Assembly: GCA_013112715.1 (NCBI GenBank)
Contig: JABFGB010000012.1
Coordinates: 98,468 to 162,467, forward strand
Length of the DNA: 64,000 nucleotides
Reading direction: 5' to 3'
DNA from: Chloroflexota bacterium
GTDB lineage: Bacteria > Chloroflexota > Anaerolineae > Aggregatilineales > J027
In this document: positions 45,787-53,962 of the stretch, piece after piece
Layout of the letters: every line of letters begins with the position of its first letter
Position numbering within the stretch: position 1 is the first letter of the stretch
Program-made: the position numbers and the translations under genes
The notes under the pieces: generated by a model
What the model saw: only the letters and a program-made list of their open reading frames with translations
Database searches by the model: none
Told to the model about the DNA's origin: nothing

Positions 45787-46557
45787 ATGTCGGAAAACCA
45801 ACTGAAAGGCTGTGTCGCCATCGTAACAGGGGTCAGCCGCCGCATTGGGATTGGGTACGCCATCGCCAAACGCCTGCTCGAAATGGGGGCGGATGTCTTT
45901 GTGCAATCACTGACCCGCTATGATGCACAGATGGCATGGGGCGCGGATAACATCGAAACCGTGCTGGCCGAACTCCGCACGATTGGCCCGCGTGTCGAAC
46001 ATACAGAGGCCGATTTTCTTGACCCCCACGCGGCGGAACAGGTCGTAGCGGCGGCGGTGCAGGCCTTCGGGCATGTGGACATGCTGGTCGCCAACCACGC
46101 CTACAGTTTGATGGGCAAATTGGAGGACTTGACCGCCGAACATATTGACGCCCATTTACAAGCCAATGTACGCGGCACGCTGTTGTTGGTCAAGGCGTTC
46201 GCGGCGCAGTTTCAGAAAAATTCTGGCGGGCGGGTCATTATGATGACATCGGGACAACATTTGGGGCCGATGTCGGGTGAATTGGCCTATATCGCGTCGA
46301 AAGGGGCGATTCACCAATTAACCCTCAGCCTGTCCGATTATCTGGTGCGGCGCGGGATTACGGTCAACACCGTCAACCCCGGCGCGACGGATACGGGTTA
46401 TGCCGATGCCGCCCTCTATGAATTGGTCAAAGAACATTCGCCACAGGGTCGTTGGGGTGAACCCGATGACGCCGCCCGGTTGATTGCATGGCTGTGTACC
46501 GATGATGCCCGTTGGATCACCGGGCAGGTCATCAATTCAACGGGCGGCGGGTGGTGA
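45787..46557 (+). CDS. SDR-family oxidoreductase
   Basis: 256 aa. Cofactor segment VTGVSRRIGIGYAIAKRL, VANHAYSLMG, TSGQHLG and YIASK, and C-terminal STGGGW. The NAD motif has an insertion (GVSRRIGIG) seen in the FabG-like group. Substrate unknown. AGAGAGGGAG precedes the ATG. Independent of its neighbours as far as can be seen. Confidence 0.83.
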   Translation: MSENQLKGCVAIVTGVSRRIGIGYAIAKRLLEMGADVFVQSLTRYDAQMAWGADNIETVLAELRTIGPRVEHTEADFLDPHAAEQVVAAAVQAFGHVDMLVANHAYSLMGKLEDLTAEHIDAHLQANVRGTLLLVKAFAAQFQKNSGGRVIMMTSGQHLGPMSGELAYIASKGAIHQLTLSLSDYLVRRGITVNTVNPGATDTGYADAALYELVKEHSPQGRWGEPDDAARLIAWLCTDDARWITGQVINSTGGGW

Positions 46558-46881
46558 TTGAACGCCCGCAGAAATTTTGCGCCAGAGAATAAATTCTCCG
46601 GCTATCGTTATAAACTCTGCTAAAGCAGACTGGGGAAATGCCCCTTGCACAATGAACCAGTCCACTTTAGTGGAGTTCTCAAGGATAGCCTGCGAGTTCA
46701 CTCGTAGGCGACGATGGGTAGGTTTCCACATTACGAAACAAGGGACGGGTTGACGGGCGATTAGGCGTCGCCCTCCCTACCTATCTTACGCTTAATCACC
46801 GCCCCTCTCGGCAATTCAGCCACTTCTGTTTACAATCCACCTTTGACTACACACTTTTTGCATCTTCCAAGAGAGGCATAT
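46558..46881. other. Intergenic region with hairpin cluster
   Basis: Over 300 bp without a convincing gene. The left half has five closely packed hairpins, given separately. The right half leads to the Gmd-like gene. Confidence 0.65.
46581..46709. repeat. Cluster of five hairpins
   Basis: GCC...GGC around AGAGAATAAATTCTC (46581-46602), TCTGCTAAAGCAGA (46616-46629), GGGG/CCCC (46632-46644), TCCACTTTAGTGGA (46661-46674) and GCCTGCGAG/CTCGTAGGC (46688-46709). The dense array, with TAAA or TTTA loops, looks like a small mobile repeat rather than a single terminator. Confidence 0.7.
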
Positions 46882-47892
46882 ATGGCACAGCAAAAAACGG
46901 CTCTCGTGACGGGCATCACCGGGCAGGACGGCTCCTATCTGGCGGATTTATTGCTAGAAAAAGGCTACCGGGTGGTAGGCTTGGCGCGGCGTTCGACCAA
47001 CTACCGCTATCCCAATATTGACCACCTGATCGGCAAAATCACCCTCGAATATGGCGATTTGATAGACGGGGATCGTCTGTGTTCCCTCGTTCAAAAGTAT
47101 CAGCCTGACGAGGTGTATAACATCGCGGCCCAATCCGTCCCCGCCGATAGTTGGAATCAACCGATTGTCACCGCCGAGATCACCGCCGTTGGGGTCGTGC
47201 GCATGTTGGAGGCCGTGCTGCGCCACAAACCGGATGCGCGATTCTATCAAGCCACCAGCCGCGAAATATTTGGTGGTGTGCCCTATGAAGTCTGCGACGA
47301 AGAGACTCCTTTCTCCGCCAACAACCCCTATGGCATCGCCAAACAATATGCCCACCTGATGACCATGAACTACCGCGAATCGTATGGCCTGTTCGCGTGC
47401 GGCGGCATTTTGTTCAACCACGAGAGCGAACGTCGCAGCCTGCATTTTGTGACCCGCAAGGTGACGATGGCGGCGGCCTGCATCAAACTCGGCGTCAAAA
47501 ACCCCCCACTCAACGAATTGGGTGAACCACTGGTGCAAAATGGCAAGCTCCGCATCGGTAATTTGGATGCGGTGCGTGATTGGGGGTATGCCAAAGAATA
47601 TGTCGAGGCCATGTGGCTGATGCTGCAACATGACCAGCCGCGTGATTACGTCATCGGCACAAACACCATCTACACCGTGCGCGATTTGTGTCGGGTGGCC
47701 TTTGAACAAGTCGGCCTCAATTGGGAAAATCATGTCGAGTGCGATCAGCGGTTTATGCGCCCCACCGAAATCGCCGCCTCTCGTGGGGATTACAGTCGGG
47801 CCAAACGTGAATTAGGTTGGGAGCCGCGCACCAACTTTGAAGAACTGATTCGCTTGATGGTCAACTCGGATTTGGCGTTGCTGACGACATAA
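46882..47892 (+). CDS. GDP-mannose 4,6-dehydratase family (extended SDR)
   Basis: 336 aa from ATG 46882. Closest to Gmd, which makes GDP-4-keto-6-deoxymannose for surface sugars: TGITGQDGSYLADLLLEKGY, YGDLIDGDRL, QPDEVYNIAAQS, NNPYGIAKQYAH (the YxxxK pair), MNYRESYGLFACGGILFNHES and VTRKVT. The active-site segment reads QATSREIFGG, where Gmd proteins normally have QASTSELYG, so the usual Thr-Ser pair is changed to Ser-Arg. It could be a relative with another product. No other nucleotide-sugar gene adjoins it. Confidence 0.75.
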   Translation: MAQQKTALVTGITGQDGSYLADLLLEKGYRVVGLARRSTNYRYPNIDHLIGKITLEYGDLIDGDRLCSLVQKYQPDEVYNIAAQSVPADSWNQPIVTAEITAVGVVRMLEAVLRHKPDARFYQATSREIFGGVPYEVCDEETPFSANNPYGIAKQYAHLMTMNYRESYGLFACGGILFNHESERRSLHFVTRKVTMAAACIKLGVKNPPLNELGEPLVQNGKLRIGNLDAVRDWGYAKEYVEAMWLMLQHDQPRDYVIGTNTIYTVRDLCRVAFEQVGLNWENHVECDQRFMRPTEIAASRGDYSRAKRELGWEPRTNFEELIRLMVNSDLALLTT

Positions 47893-47998
47893 ATAACTGA
47901 CGGGTGGGCGACGGAAAATCGTCGTTGGCTCACCCCGCCAAACCTTTTTGCCGAAAATACGTAGAGATATTAGAGACCATGACCACGAGGATTTTGAG

Positions 47999-48103
47999 AT
48001 GATTCAAAGTCGTCATTTGACCAACCGCTATAAACTGGCTTTCACGCTGGCCCTGCTGATATTGGCGCTGCTGTTCACCCAGATTTTGCTGCTGCGGGCC
48101 TAG
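47999..48103 (+). CDS. Small single-span membrane protein (34 aa)
   Basis: ATG 47999 with GAGG 9 nt upstream. MIQSRHLTNRYK leads into one hydrophobic helix (LAFTLALLILALLFTQILLL), ending RA. The clear charge break and ribosome site make it plausible, but the short length leaves doubt. It lies 106 nt after the Gmd-like gene. Confidence 0.45.
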   Translation: MIQSRHLTNRYKLAFTLALLILALLFTQILLLRA

Positions 48104-48107
48104 CCGA

Positions 48108-48503
48108 TTAGGGTTGCGTAATGGGGTGGCGCTGGGCGGTCAGCACAATACATTCGGCAAGGCTGGCATCATCACAATCCATGATGTCCTCCAAGAGCCG
48201 TTTCATATTCTGGATATTGTGCAGCAAGGCGTCCATTTCTTTGAGTTTGCGATTCACCAACTCATGCCACCCCGCCGCGCCATTGAGGATATTGTTGAGC
48301 AAGACCCCCACCTCTGCCAGCGAAAAACCTGCCTGCTGTCCGGTCTGAATCAGCGCCAAGCGTTGCAGCACCGTTTCATCATATTGCCGTCGTCCGCCGA
48401 CACGTCGCGTCGGGTGTATCAGCCCAATTTCTTCATAATAGCGCAGGGTGGATGGAGGAAGGCCTGTCTGCCGCGTGACCTCGCTGATGCTGATTTCCGC
48501 CAT
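48108..48503 (-). CDS. MerR-family transcriptional regulator
   Basis: 131 aa from ATG 48503 (the frame reaches 48563 in the promoter). HTH SISEVTRQTGLPPSTLRYYEEIGLI (residues 5-29), then the wing (GRRQYDETVLQRLALIQTGQQAGF) and a coiled-coil with a late Cys (MDCDDAS). A redox- or metal-responsive MerR. Divergent from a thioredoxin gene across a MerR-type promoter. Confidence 0.88.
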   Translation of the reverse strand: MAEISISEVTRQTGLPPSTLRYYEEIGLIHPTRRVGGRRQYDETVLQRLALIQTGQQAGFSLAEVGVLLNNILNGAAGWHELVNRKLKEMDALLHNIQNMKRLLEDIMDCDDASLAECIVLTAQRHPITQP

Positions 48504-48517
48504 TGGAAATTGACCCC

Positions 48518-48548
48518 TTGACTTCAAGTACACTTGAGTTGCTACCCT
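48518..48548 (+). promoter_or_regulatory. MerR-type promoter of the thioredoxin gene
   Basis: TTGACT (48518-48523), a 19-bp spacer and TACCCT (48543-48548). The stretched 19-bp spacer, with the CAAGT-ac-ACTTG dyad inside it, is the signature of MerR-controlled promoters. It faces the thioredoxin gene. Confidence 0.75.
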
Positions 48549-48600
48549 AATAGATGGTTTCAACTCGCAAAATCATTCGTTGTCGGAAGGAATAGGAATC

Positions 48601-48942
48601 ATGGGCCACCTCACATTTGAAGCCACCGAGCAGAATTTTGGGCCGCAGGTCTTGGAATCTAGCCTGCCTGTACTGATTGAATTTACCGCCGATTGGTGTC
48701 CACCGTGTAAGATGCTGGCCCCCATTGTGCATGAAATCGCCCATAAATATGAGGGCAAATTGCGCGTTGGCCTGTTGGATAGCGATGCCAATCAAACGAT
48801 TGTCCAGCAATACGGGGTGATGGGCCTGCCCACCCTGATTCTATTCGAAAATGGCGCACCCGTTGAGCGTATTGTCGGATTTGTGCCCCGCGAACGGATT
48901 GAGGCCAAAGTCCTGCCGCACTTAGCATTAGAAAACGCCTGA
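48601..48942 (+). CDS. Thioredoxin
   Basis: 113 aa thioredoxin fold. Active site WCPPCK (Cys33, Cys36), with Pro where most have Gly, and the cis-Pro loop GLPTL. Start ATG 48601 after GGAAGGAATAGGAATC. The MerR gene is divergent and a MerR promoter lies in the gap, so this is probably a stress-induced reductant rather than the housekeeping thioredoxin. A 9-bp stem (GGGGATACA/TGTATCCCC, 48954-48979) follows the stop. Confidence 0.9.
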   Translation: MGHLTFEATEQNFGPQVLESSLPVLIEFTADWCPPCKMLAPIVHEIAHKYEGKLRVGLLDSDANQTIVQQYGVMGLPTLILFENGAPVERIVGFVPRERIEAKVLPHLALENA

Positions 48943-49109
48943 AATTTTTCATCGGGGATACAGCGGGTGTTGTATCCCCATGCGCGGTACAATCGGGGCA
49001 TTCACTCAATTGGATAATCTACACGACGTGCTGGTGTGGCCGCCACTTGAGCGATGATGCCGATTTTGTGCCCATCCGCTTGATGCTCGATTTTGAGGAT
49101 GGCTACCCT

Positions 49110-49670
49110 TTACTTACTATAGGCTTGTCCGTCAATCAAATATTCATCCAAATTAGAATCGTAGTGGATTTGGGCGAGAGGTTTCCAATTCCCAATTCCA
49201 CCCTCTGTCAAGTTTCTATAGGCATCTATCAACATTAACCAAAAATCGGATAGACGCTCTGCCAATTTAGCCATTCCCGGCTGGACAGCCCCTTCAACTA
49301 TCCATCCATTTGAATACCCATATACTGCTGGGTTATCAATTTGATCTCTTGTCCGGCAAAAGTAAAATGTCTCAAGGTCATTATGAAAAATGAGCAAGTC
49401 TCTAGGATAGCTCATTCTTTGTAACTGCATCATTCCTATGAAATCAGCTTTGACTTTTTCAAGCAGATTCCAATCTGACTCTCCCATGGCAATTCGTGAA
49501 AGGCCACGATGTCCCATGACTTGAAGCAAGTCCCGATAGCTTTGTGGAATATAGGTAATATTTTGAAACTCTTTGACTTTGTCTATCTCCACATCAGTAC
49601 AGCCCTTGAAAACAAAGTTTGAATCTATCATTTCAAAATATTTCTGCCTTATCTGTTCGCCTAAATTCAT
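49110..49670 (-). CDS. SMI1/KNR4 (SUKH)-like protein
   Basis: 186 aa from ATG 49670 (AAAGG 10 nt upstream). Pattern resembles SUKH proteins: YIPQSYRDLLQVMGHRGLSRI near residues 40-60, and YPRDLLIFHNDLETFYFC. SUKH proteins are often immunity partners of contact toxins. No toxin gene is visible. Its DNA is much more A/T-rich than its neighbours, which points to a recent arrival. Confidence 0.65.
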   Translation of the reverse strand: MNLGEQIRQKYFEMIDSNFVFKGCTDVEIDKVKEFQNITYIPQSYRDLLQVMGHRGLSRIAMGESDWNLLEKVKADFIGMMQLQRMSYPRDLLIFHNDLETFYFCRTRDQIDNPAVYGYSNGWIVEGAVQPGMAKLAERLSDFWLMLIDAYRNLTEGGIGNWKPLAQIHYDSNLDEYLIDGQAYSK

Positions 49671-49869
49671 GGGTTTATAACCTTTAAGGAGTTTCATAGG
49701 GCATTAAAACTCTACAATCTAATTATACTGAGGCATAGCTACCCCAAAAGTCACGTCAAAGGGAAAGAGAGTTTTCCAGTAGACCGAGTGGCTAGAGGAA
49801 AACTCAAACGGAGCCAAATTTGATTCTATGCCGACAGCGTGGCGACCTGTTACAGGCGGGGTGTACGAT

Positions 49870-50868
49870 TCAATCCACCGCAATCGCCCCCAAACTCACC
49901 CCGATACTCATCATCTGCGCCTTTAAGACCTCATCGGCTTCGGCGGCGACGGCCTGCTCCAAAATCTCGGTGGCGCGGGGGTGTTTAATCCATGCCAACA
50001 GATACGTCGTTTGCAAACGTACCCTCTCCGATTCATCATGGCTGCAATCGGCAAGGGCCGCCAAGATTTTTTCGCAATGTGGGCTGGTTTCGATACTGAC
50101 GCCAACATAATTGCAGGCGTGGAGCAAACCGCGCAAACGGGCATGGCGATAGAGGCCGCTGCTGCCATCAATCAAATCGGGCACTTCCCTCAATACGCCG
50201 TCCGCCAATAATTCCACCAAACTCTGCATGGCATCATATTGCACATCGGGGTCGGGGTCGTCTAATAACGCTTTCCGCACGACTGCCGCCGCTTCATGGG
50301 TCTGATTCGCCCCCAACGATTCCAATGCCCGTCCGCGCACCATAGGGTCAACCGCGTTGAGTGTCAATTCCAAAACGGGCACAGCATCGGGCGTGGTGCG
50401 TTTGCGGAGACCAATCGCCGCCGCTTGCAACACATCATCTTCCTCATCCACCAGCACCTCGGTCAGCAGGTGCAGGGCCGGGGCGCTACCGATATTACAC
50501 AGGGTATAGACCGCCCCTTCGCGCACACGGGCATCGGCATCCTGCAAGGCTTTTCGCAGCATCGGCTCGGCAACAAACCACGAAAAACCATCCAGATGAC
50601 GGGCAACACTGGCCCGAACAGGTGCATCGGGGTGATGCAACGCCCGTTCCATAATCAGCCGCGCTTCCCGATCCCCCCGTTGACTGAGCATGGTCGCGGC
50701 ATGATAGCGCAGATTGAAATTTTCGTGCTGCAACATTTCCGCCGCCGCCGCCAACGAAATCGCGCCGGGGGGCAGATTGGTCAACAGGGTCGCCAGCCGT
50801 CGTGGAGAAAGCCGCCACGCCCGTCCCCGATCACGCCGCATCAACATGGGTTCTGTACCTGTGGTCAT
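49870..50868 (-). CDS. HEAT-repeat protein
   Basis: 332 aa made of about eight HEAT repeats of 30-35 residues (YHAATMLSQRGDREARLIMERAL, VRASVARHLDGFS, VREGAVYTLCNIGSAPALHLLTEVL, VRGRALESLGANQT and so on). A scaffold or binding protein; partner unknown. AAGGAG lies 9 nt before the ATG. The next gene on this strand, an Hsp70-like protein, is 320 bp away behind a repeat C/B composite. Confidence 0.8.
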   Translation of the reverse strand: MTTGTEPMLMRRDRGRAWRLSPRRLATLLTNLPPGAISLAAAAEMLQHENFNLRYHAATMLSQRGDREARLIMERALHHPDAPVRASVARHLDGFSWFVAEPMLRKALQDADARVREGAVYTLCNIGSAPALHLLTEVLVDEEDDVLQAAAIGLRKRTTPDAVPVLELTLNAVDPMVRGRALESLGANQTHEAAAVVRKALLDDPDPDVQYDAMQSLVELLADGVLREVPDLIDGSSGLYRHARLRGLLHACNYVGVSIETSPHCEKILAALADCSHDESERVRLQTTYLLAWIKHPRATEILEQAVAAEADEVLKAQMMSIGVSLGAIAVD

Positions 50869-50928
50869 TTTTGCACACTCCTTTTGGGAAGATTATTTCT
50901 GTTGAACGCCGACTATTCGGTGAAACGT

Positions 50929-51013
50929 CCCCATCCCAAACCCTTCCCCGTCGCAACAGGGAAGGGCTTCAATATGCCGAGTTCTCCCCTCCCTAATGCT
51001 TTGGGGAGGGGTC
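50929..51013 (-). repeat. Two-hairpin repeat C, copy 2
   Basis: Reverse complement of the copy at 19866-19956: CCCTTCCC/GGGAAGGG and CCCCTCCC/GGGGAGGGG hairpins in the opposite order. It directly adjoins repeat B copy 4. Confidence 0.75.
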
Positions 51014-51014
51014 G

Positions 51015-51173
51015 GAGGCTTGTCCGGCATTGGTGAAAATCGCATCAACAAGCGGGACTGGGTTGGCGGCAATAGCGGTTTCGTAGGGACGCAACCGGTT
51101 GCGTCCGTACTCAAAACCCCTTATCCCTGCGATATTCGGGGCATCGTTCTAAATCGAATACCGGACAAGCCTC
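51015..51173 (+). mobile_element. MITE-like repeat B, copy 4
   Basis: 159 bp with perfect 13-bp termini GAGGCTTGTCCGG and CCGGACAAGCCTC. The central palindrome (51087-51106) reads GGACGCAACCGGTTGCGTCC: CATG in the other copies is CCGG here, so both halves changed together and pairing is kept. Confidence 0.85.
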
Positions 51174-51190
51174 AGGGGGTGGGGATGGGG

Positions 51191-52741
51191 TTATCGCACC
51201 GACCCCAACACGCGATCTCTAATCACCACCTTGCGGCGCTGCAAATCGGTCACGGTTACGTGTAATTGCCGTTCCGCATCTACCGAAAAGGCCGCCTTGA
51301 TGCGTTCCTGCCCCACCTGCCCGACGGGTTTAAGTGGAATGCTGATGGGATGATCCAGCGGCACAACCGCCAATTCCTCTGCCAGCGCCACCAATTCGCC
51401 ATCCTGTACATGGATAGTCACACCCGAAGATTGTTCGGGGTCAATCTCACCAATCACCAATTCTAATTGGGCCTGTTCGGGATGGGCCGCCCCTAAAATC
51501 AACTCAATCGGGCGGGTCGTCGGGATTTTCCATCCGGCGGGTAAAATTTCGTCATAGCGATGTTGGCCGTTTTCCAGATGACGCAGGCCGTAGCTGTGAA
51601 TGAGGGTGTCATCAATACCCGCCCCCACCGCGATTTGCAGTGCCCCCTCAACAATCGCCGTAAACACCTTGCCTGTGTGCAGGGTCGCGTTCGGAAAATA
51701 ACGCCGCAAAATGGCTTGCACAGCAGGCATCAGCGACATGCCCCCCACCATTAACACGTCTTTGAGATGTTCAGCGAAAATTTCCTGCTGACGGGCGGTA
51801 TATAAGGTGCGTTCCAAAACCCGACTCACCGCCGCATCCAAGCCATTTTCGATCAGTACACATTCCAAATCGCGCCGTGTCAGGGTGCGTTGATGTTCGA
51901 CCCCCGCCAATGTAAATTGCATCAAGGCCGATTCGCTGTTGGACAGGGCGATTTTGGCGCTTTCGCAGGCCGTCAGCAGGCTTTGATACCCGTCGGCGGT
52001 CTCATCCAAGCCCAATTCGCGCAGGATATAGGCGGCAATCCAGCGGTCAACATCGCTGCCGCCAAGCGCCCCACCCGCTTTGGCAATGAGTTTAGCTTCC
52101 CCGCCGCGTCGTAATCGGCTCAACCATCCGCCCGTACTGGCCTTGTCTTTGGGCAATTGCACCAACGAAACATCGAGTGTGCCGCCGCCAAAATCAAACA
52201 CCAAGACCAGTGCATCCGGCTCAGTAACCGCATAACCCAATGCCGCCGCTGTGGATTCATCTACCACGCGGATTTTTTCGAGGGGCAGTCCATTGACCCC
52301 TTCTTTAACCGTCTGCCGCAGCCAGTCGAGATATTCCTGAAAGGCAATAACAGGCACAGTCAGCACGATTTCATCAATCTCGTGTTTAGGGAAAGGCACA
52401 TTCCCTAAAACGCGCTGGATGAAGGCGCTGCCGATGGCCTTATCCGACCACAATTGATTATCCAGATAACGCGGTTCGGGAGCGGGCCGGACAACAATGC
52501 CGCGTTTGAAATTACGGAACAGGCGGTGATCGGGCCGCTGATGTAACCCTGCCGTGATGACCTGTCCCCCCATCGGCGTGTTGTCCAATGCTGCCCCCTG
52601 CCCCATGTAAACCAGCGACGGCACAATCGCATTGGTGCTAATACTCAACTCGGGCAGATGCACGAGCGCCGCTTTATCCGTATCCCAATGGGCAATCAGG
52701 CTGTTGGTCGTGCCAAAATCGAAGGCGAGTTTGTGTCCCAT
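51191..52741 (-). CDS. Hsp70-like chaperone/ATPase, shorter than DnaK
   Basis: 516 aa. Nucleotide motifs of the actin/Hsp70 fold are complete: AFDFGTTNSLIA (phosphate 1), LVFDFGGGTLDVSL (phosphate 2) and DVLMVGGMSLMPAVQ (adenosine). A substrate-binding-like beta domain follows, but the helical lid of DnaK is missing. It could be an HscA-like or stand-alone Hsp70 with a special client. Divergent PadR gene and repeated operator-like sites upstream suggest regulated expression. Confidence 0.85.
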   Translation of the reverse strand: MGHKLAFDFGTTNSLIAHWDTDKAALVHLPELSISTNAIVPSLVYMGQGAALDNTPMGGQVITAGLHQRPDHRLFRNFKRGIVVRPAPEPRYLDNQLWSDKAIGSAFIQRVLGNVPFPKHEIDEIVLTVPVIAFQEYLDWLRQTVKEGVNGLPLEKIRVVDESTAAALGYAVTEPDALVLVFDFGGGTLDVSLVQLPKDKASTGGWLSRLRRGGEAKLIAKAGGALGGSDVDRWIAAYILRELGLDETADGYQSLLTACESAKIALSNSESALMQFTLAGVEHQRTLTRRDLECVLIENGLDAAVSRVLERTLYTARQQEIFAEHLKDVLMVGGMSLMPAVQAILRRYFPNATLHTGKVFTAIVEGALQIAVGAGIDDTLIHSYGLRHLENGQHRYDEILPAGWKIPTTRPIELILGAAHPEQAQLELVIGEIDPEQSSGVTIHVQDGELVALAEELAVVPLDHPISIPLKPVGQVGQERIKAAFSVDAERQLHVTVTDLQRRKVVIRDRVLGSVR

Positions 52742-52752
52742 AGCTCACTCAT

Positions 52753-52839
52753 GATATAATACGTCACGATATAATACGTTGAGTTATACATCATTGACGA
52801 TATATTACGTTTCGTAATCTCAGTATAGTACGATTCGTA
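52753..52839. promoter_or_regulatory. Operator array between Hsp70-like and padR genes
   Basis: Direct repeats GATATAATACGT at 52753-52764 and 52768-52779 (15-bp period) and GATATATTACGT at 52799-52810. Overlapping or near them are palindromes ATTACGTTTCGTAAT (52804-52818) and TACGATTCGTA (52829-52839). Probable PadR binding region for both genes. Confidence 0.7.
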
Positions 52840-52878
52840 AGACGGTGTGTAGTACGTTGGTACTGTTTAGGCGGGGAT

Positions 52879-53436
52879 ATGAGCAAAATTCAATTAGAGC
52901 GGGAACTCACCACGCTGGAATTTGTCGTGCTGGGGTTCATCTCAGTCGAACCGCAGTCAGGCTACAGCATTATCAGCACTTTGGAGACAGGCGTGCATCG
53001 CTGGAGTGCCAGCCCCGGTGCAATCTACCCGATTCTCAAGCGTTTGGAACAATTGGGTTTGATTGAGGGTGAACTGGAAATCCCCAATGAGGCCCGCGCA
53101 CGCAAAATGTATCAGTTATCCCAGCAGGGCGCGGCGATGCTGGACGAATGGCTGTTGGCCCCATTGACCAACCGCGAACTTTTGGAAGAGCGCGACATCA
53201 CCCTCTTAAAATTCCTGTTTGCCGAAAACCGCCTGTCGAAAACGCAGGTGATCGCGTGGTTGAAAGCCTATCAGGAAGGAACAGCCCACTATAAAGCCGC
53301 TCGTGAAGCCTTTTTTGATGTCACCATCGCCCAAGCCACCCCCCATCAGCGGTTAATTTGGGAGGCAACCTTGATGGACATCCAGATGCAAGAGCAGTGG
53401 ATTGAGATGGCACTCGAACGACTTGGGAAGGATTAG
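52879..53436 (+). CDS. PadR-family transcriptional regulator
   Basis: 185 aa with the PadR winged helix (TTLEFVVLGFISVEPQSGYS..., SPGAIYPILKRLEQLGLIEGE), residues about 11-65, and the C-terminal Vir-type helical domain. Divergent from the Hsp70-like gene with TACG-rich operators between. Probably autoregulated and controls that gene. Confidence 0.9.
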   Translation: MSKIQLERELTTLEFVVLGFISVEPQSGYSIISTLETGVHRWSASPGAIYPILKRLEQLGLIEGELEIPNEARARKMYQLSQQGAAMLDEWLLAPLTNRELLEERDITLLKFLFAENRLSKTQVIAWLKAYQEGTAHYKAAREAFFDVTIAQATPHQRLIWEATLMDIQMQEQWIEMALERLGKD

Positions 53437-53529
53437 CATCGGGTAGGCTGCTTTACAAATTTTGCGATAAAGCTTTACAATTTTCACATATACCTTCCAC
53501 AAGCCATACACCAATCAAAGGAGACCATC

Positions 53530-53946
53530 ATGGACATTGTGTTCCGCTTGCTCATCGGGGGTATCTTCATTTTTGGAGGCATCTGGATATTATTCTTCAT
53601 TCGGGCAAAACGCTTCAAAGTTAAGATTCTGAATGAGGGAGATAGCCGAGAAACTAAAGCAACCATCACTCGTGCGGGTTGGGAACGTGTTGGTAATAAT
53701 CGGGTCTACCGTACCTATTATTCATATACGGTTGAGGGAGCAATTTTTGACTCAGACATTTATGGCAATTGGTCACGCCGTGCGCCGGATGGTGTGTTGC
53801 CTATTCGCTATCTCGCCAATAATCCCGGCATCCATGAAGTGATGGGAACCAGCGATATGCTCGGCCCCGAAACAGTGCTTACCATATTATTCGGGCTGGC
53901 GTTTATTGTGGTTGGTATCGCATTCATATTGTTTGTTCCGTTCTAA
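53530..53946 (+). CDS. DUF3592-like membrane protein
   Basis: 138 aa. N-terminal helix (LLIGGIFIFGGIWILFFI), an exported beta domain (ATITRAGWERVGNNRVYRTYYSYTVEGAIFDSDIYG...LPIRYLANNPGIHEV) and a C-terminal helix (TVLTILFGLAFIVVGIAFILFV). Same pattern as the longer protein at 27682. Function unknown. AAAGGAG lies before the ATG. Confidence 0.7.
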   Translation: MDIVFRLLIGGIFIFGGIWILFFIRAKRFKVKILNEGDSRETKATITRAGWERVGNNRVYRTYYSYTVEGAIFDSDIYGNWSRRAPDGVLPIRYLANNPGIHEVMGTSDMLGPETVLTILFGLAFIVVGIAFILFVPF

Positions 53947-53962
53947 TCGGTCATACCCCAAA

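Noticed and set aside
49047..49238. 63-codon frame after the thioredoxin gene
   Set aside because: It runs antisense into the SUKH gene and has no independent support.
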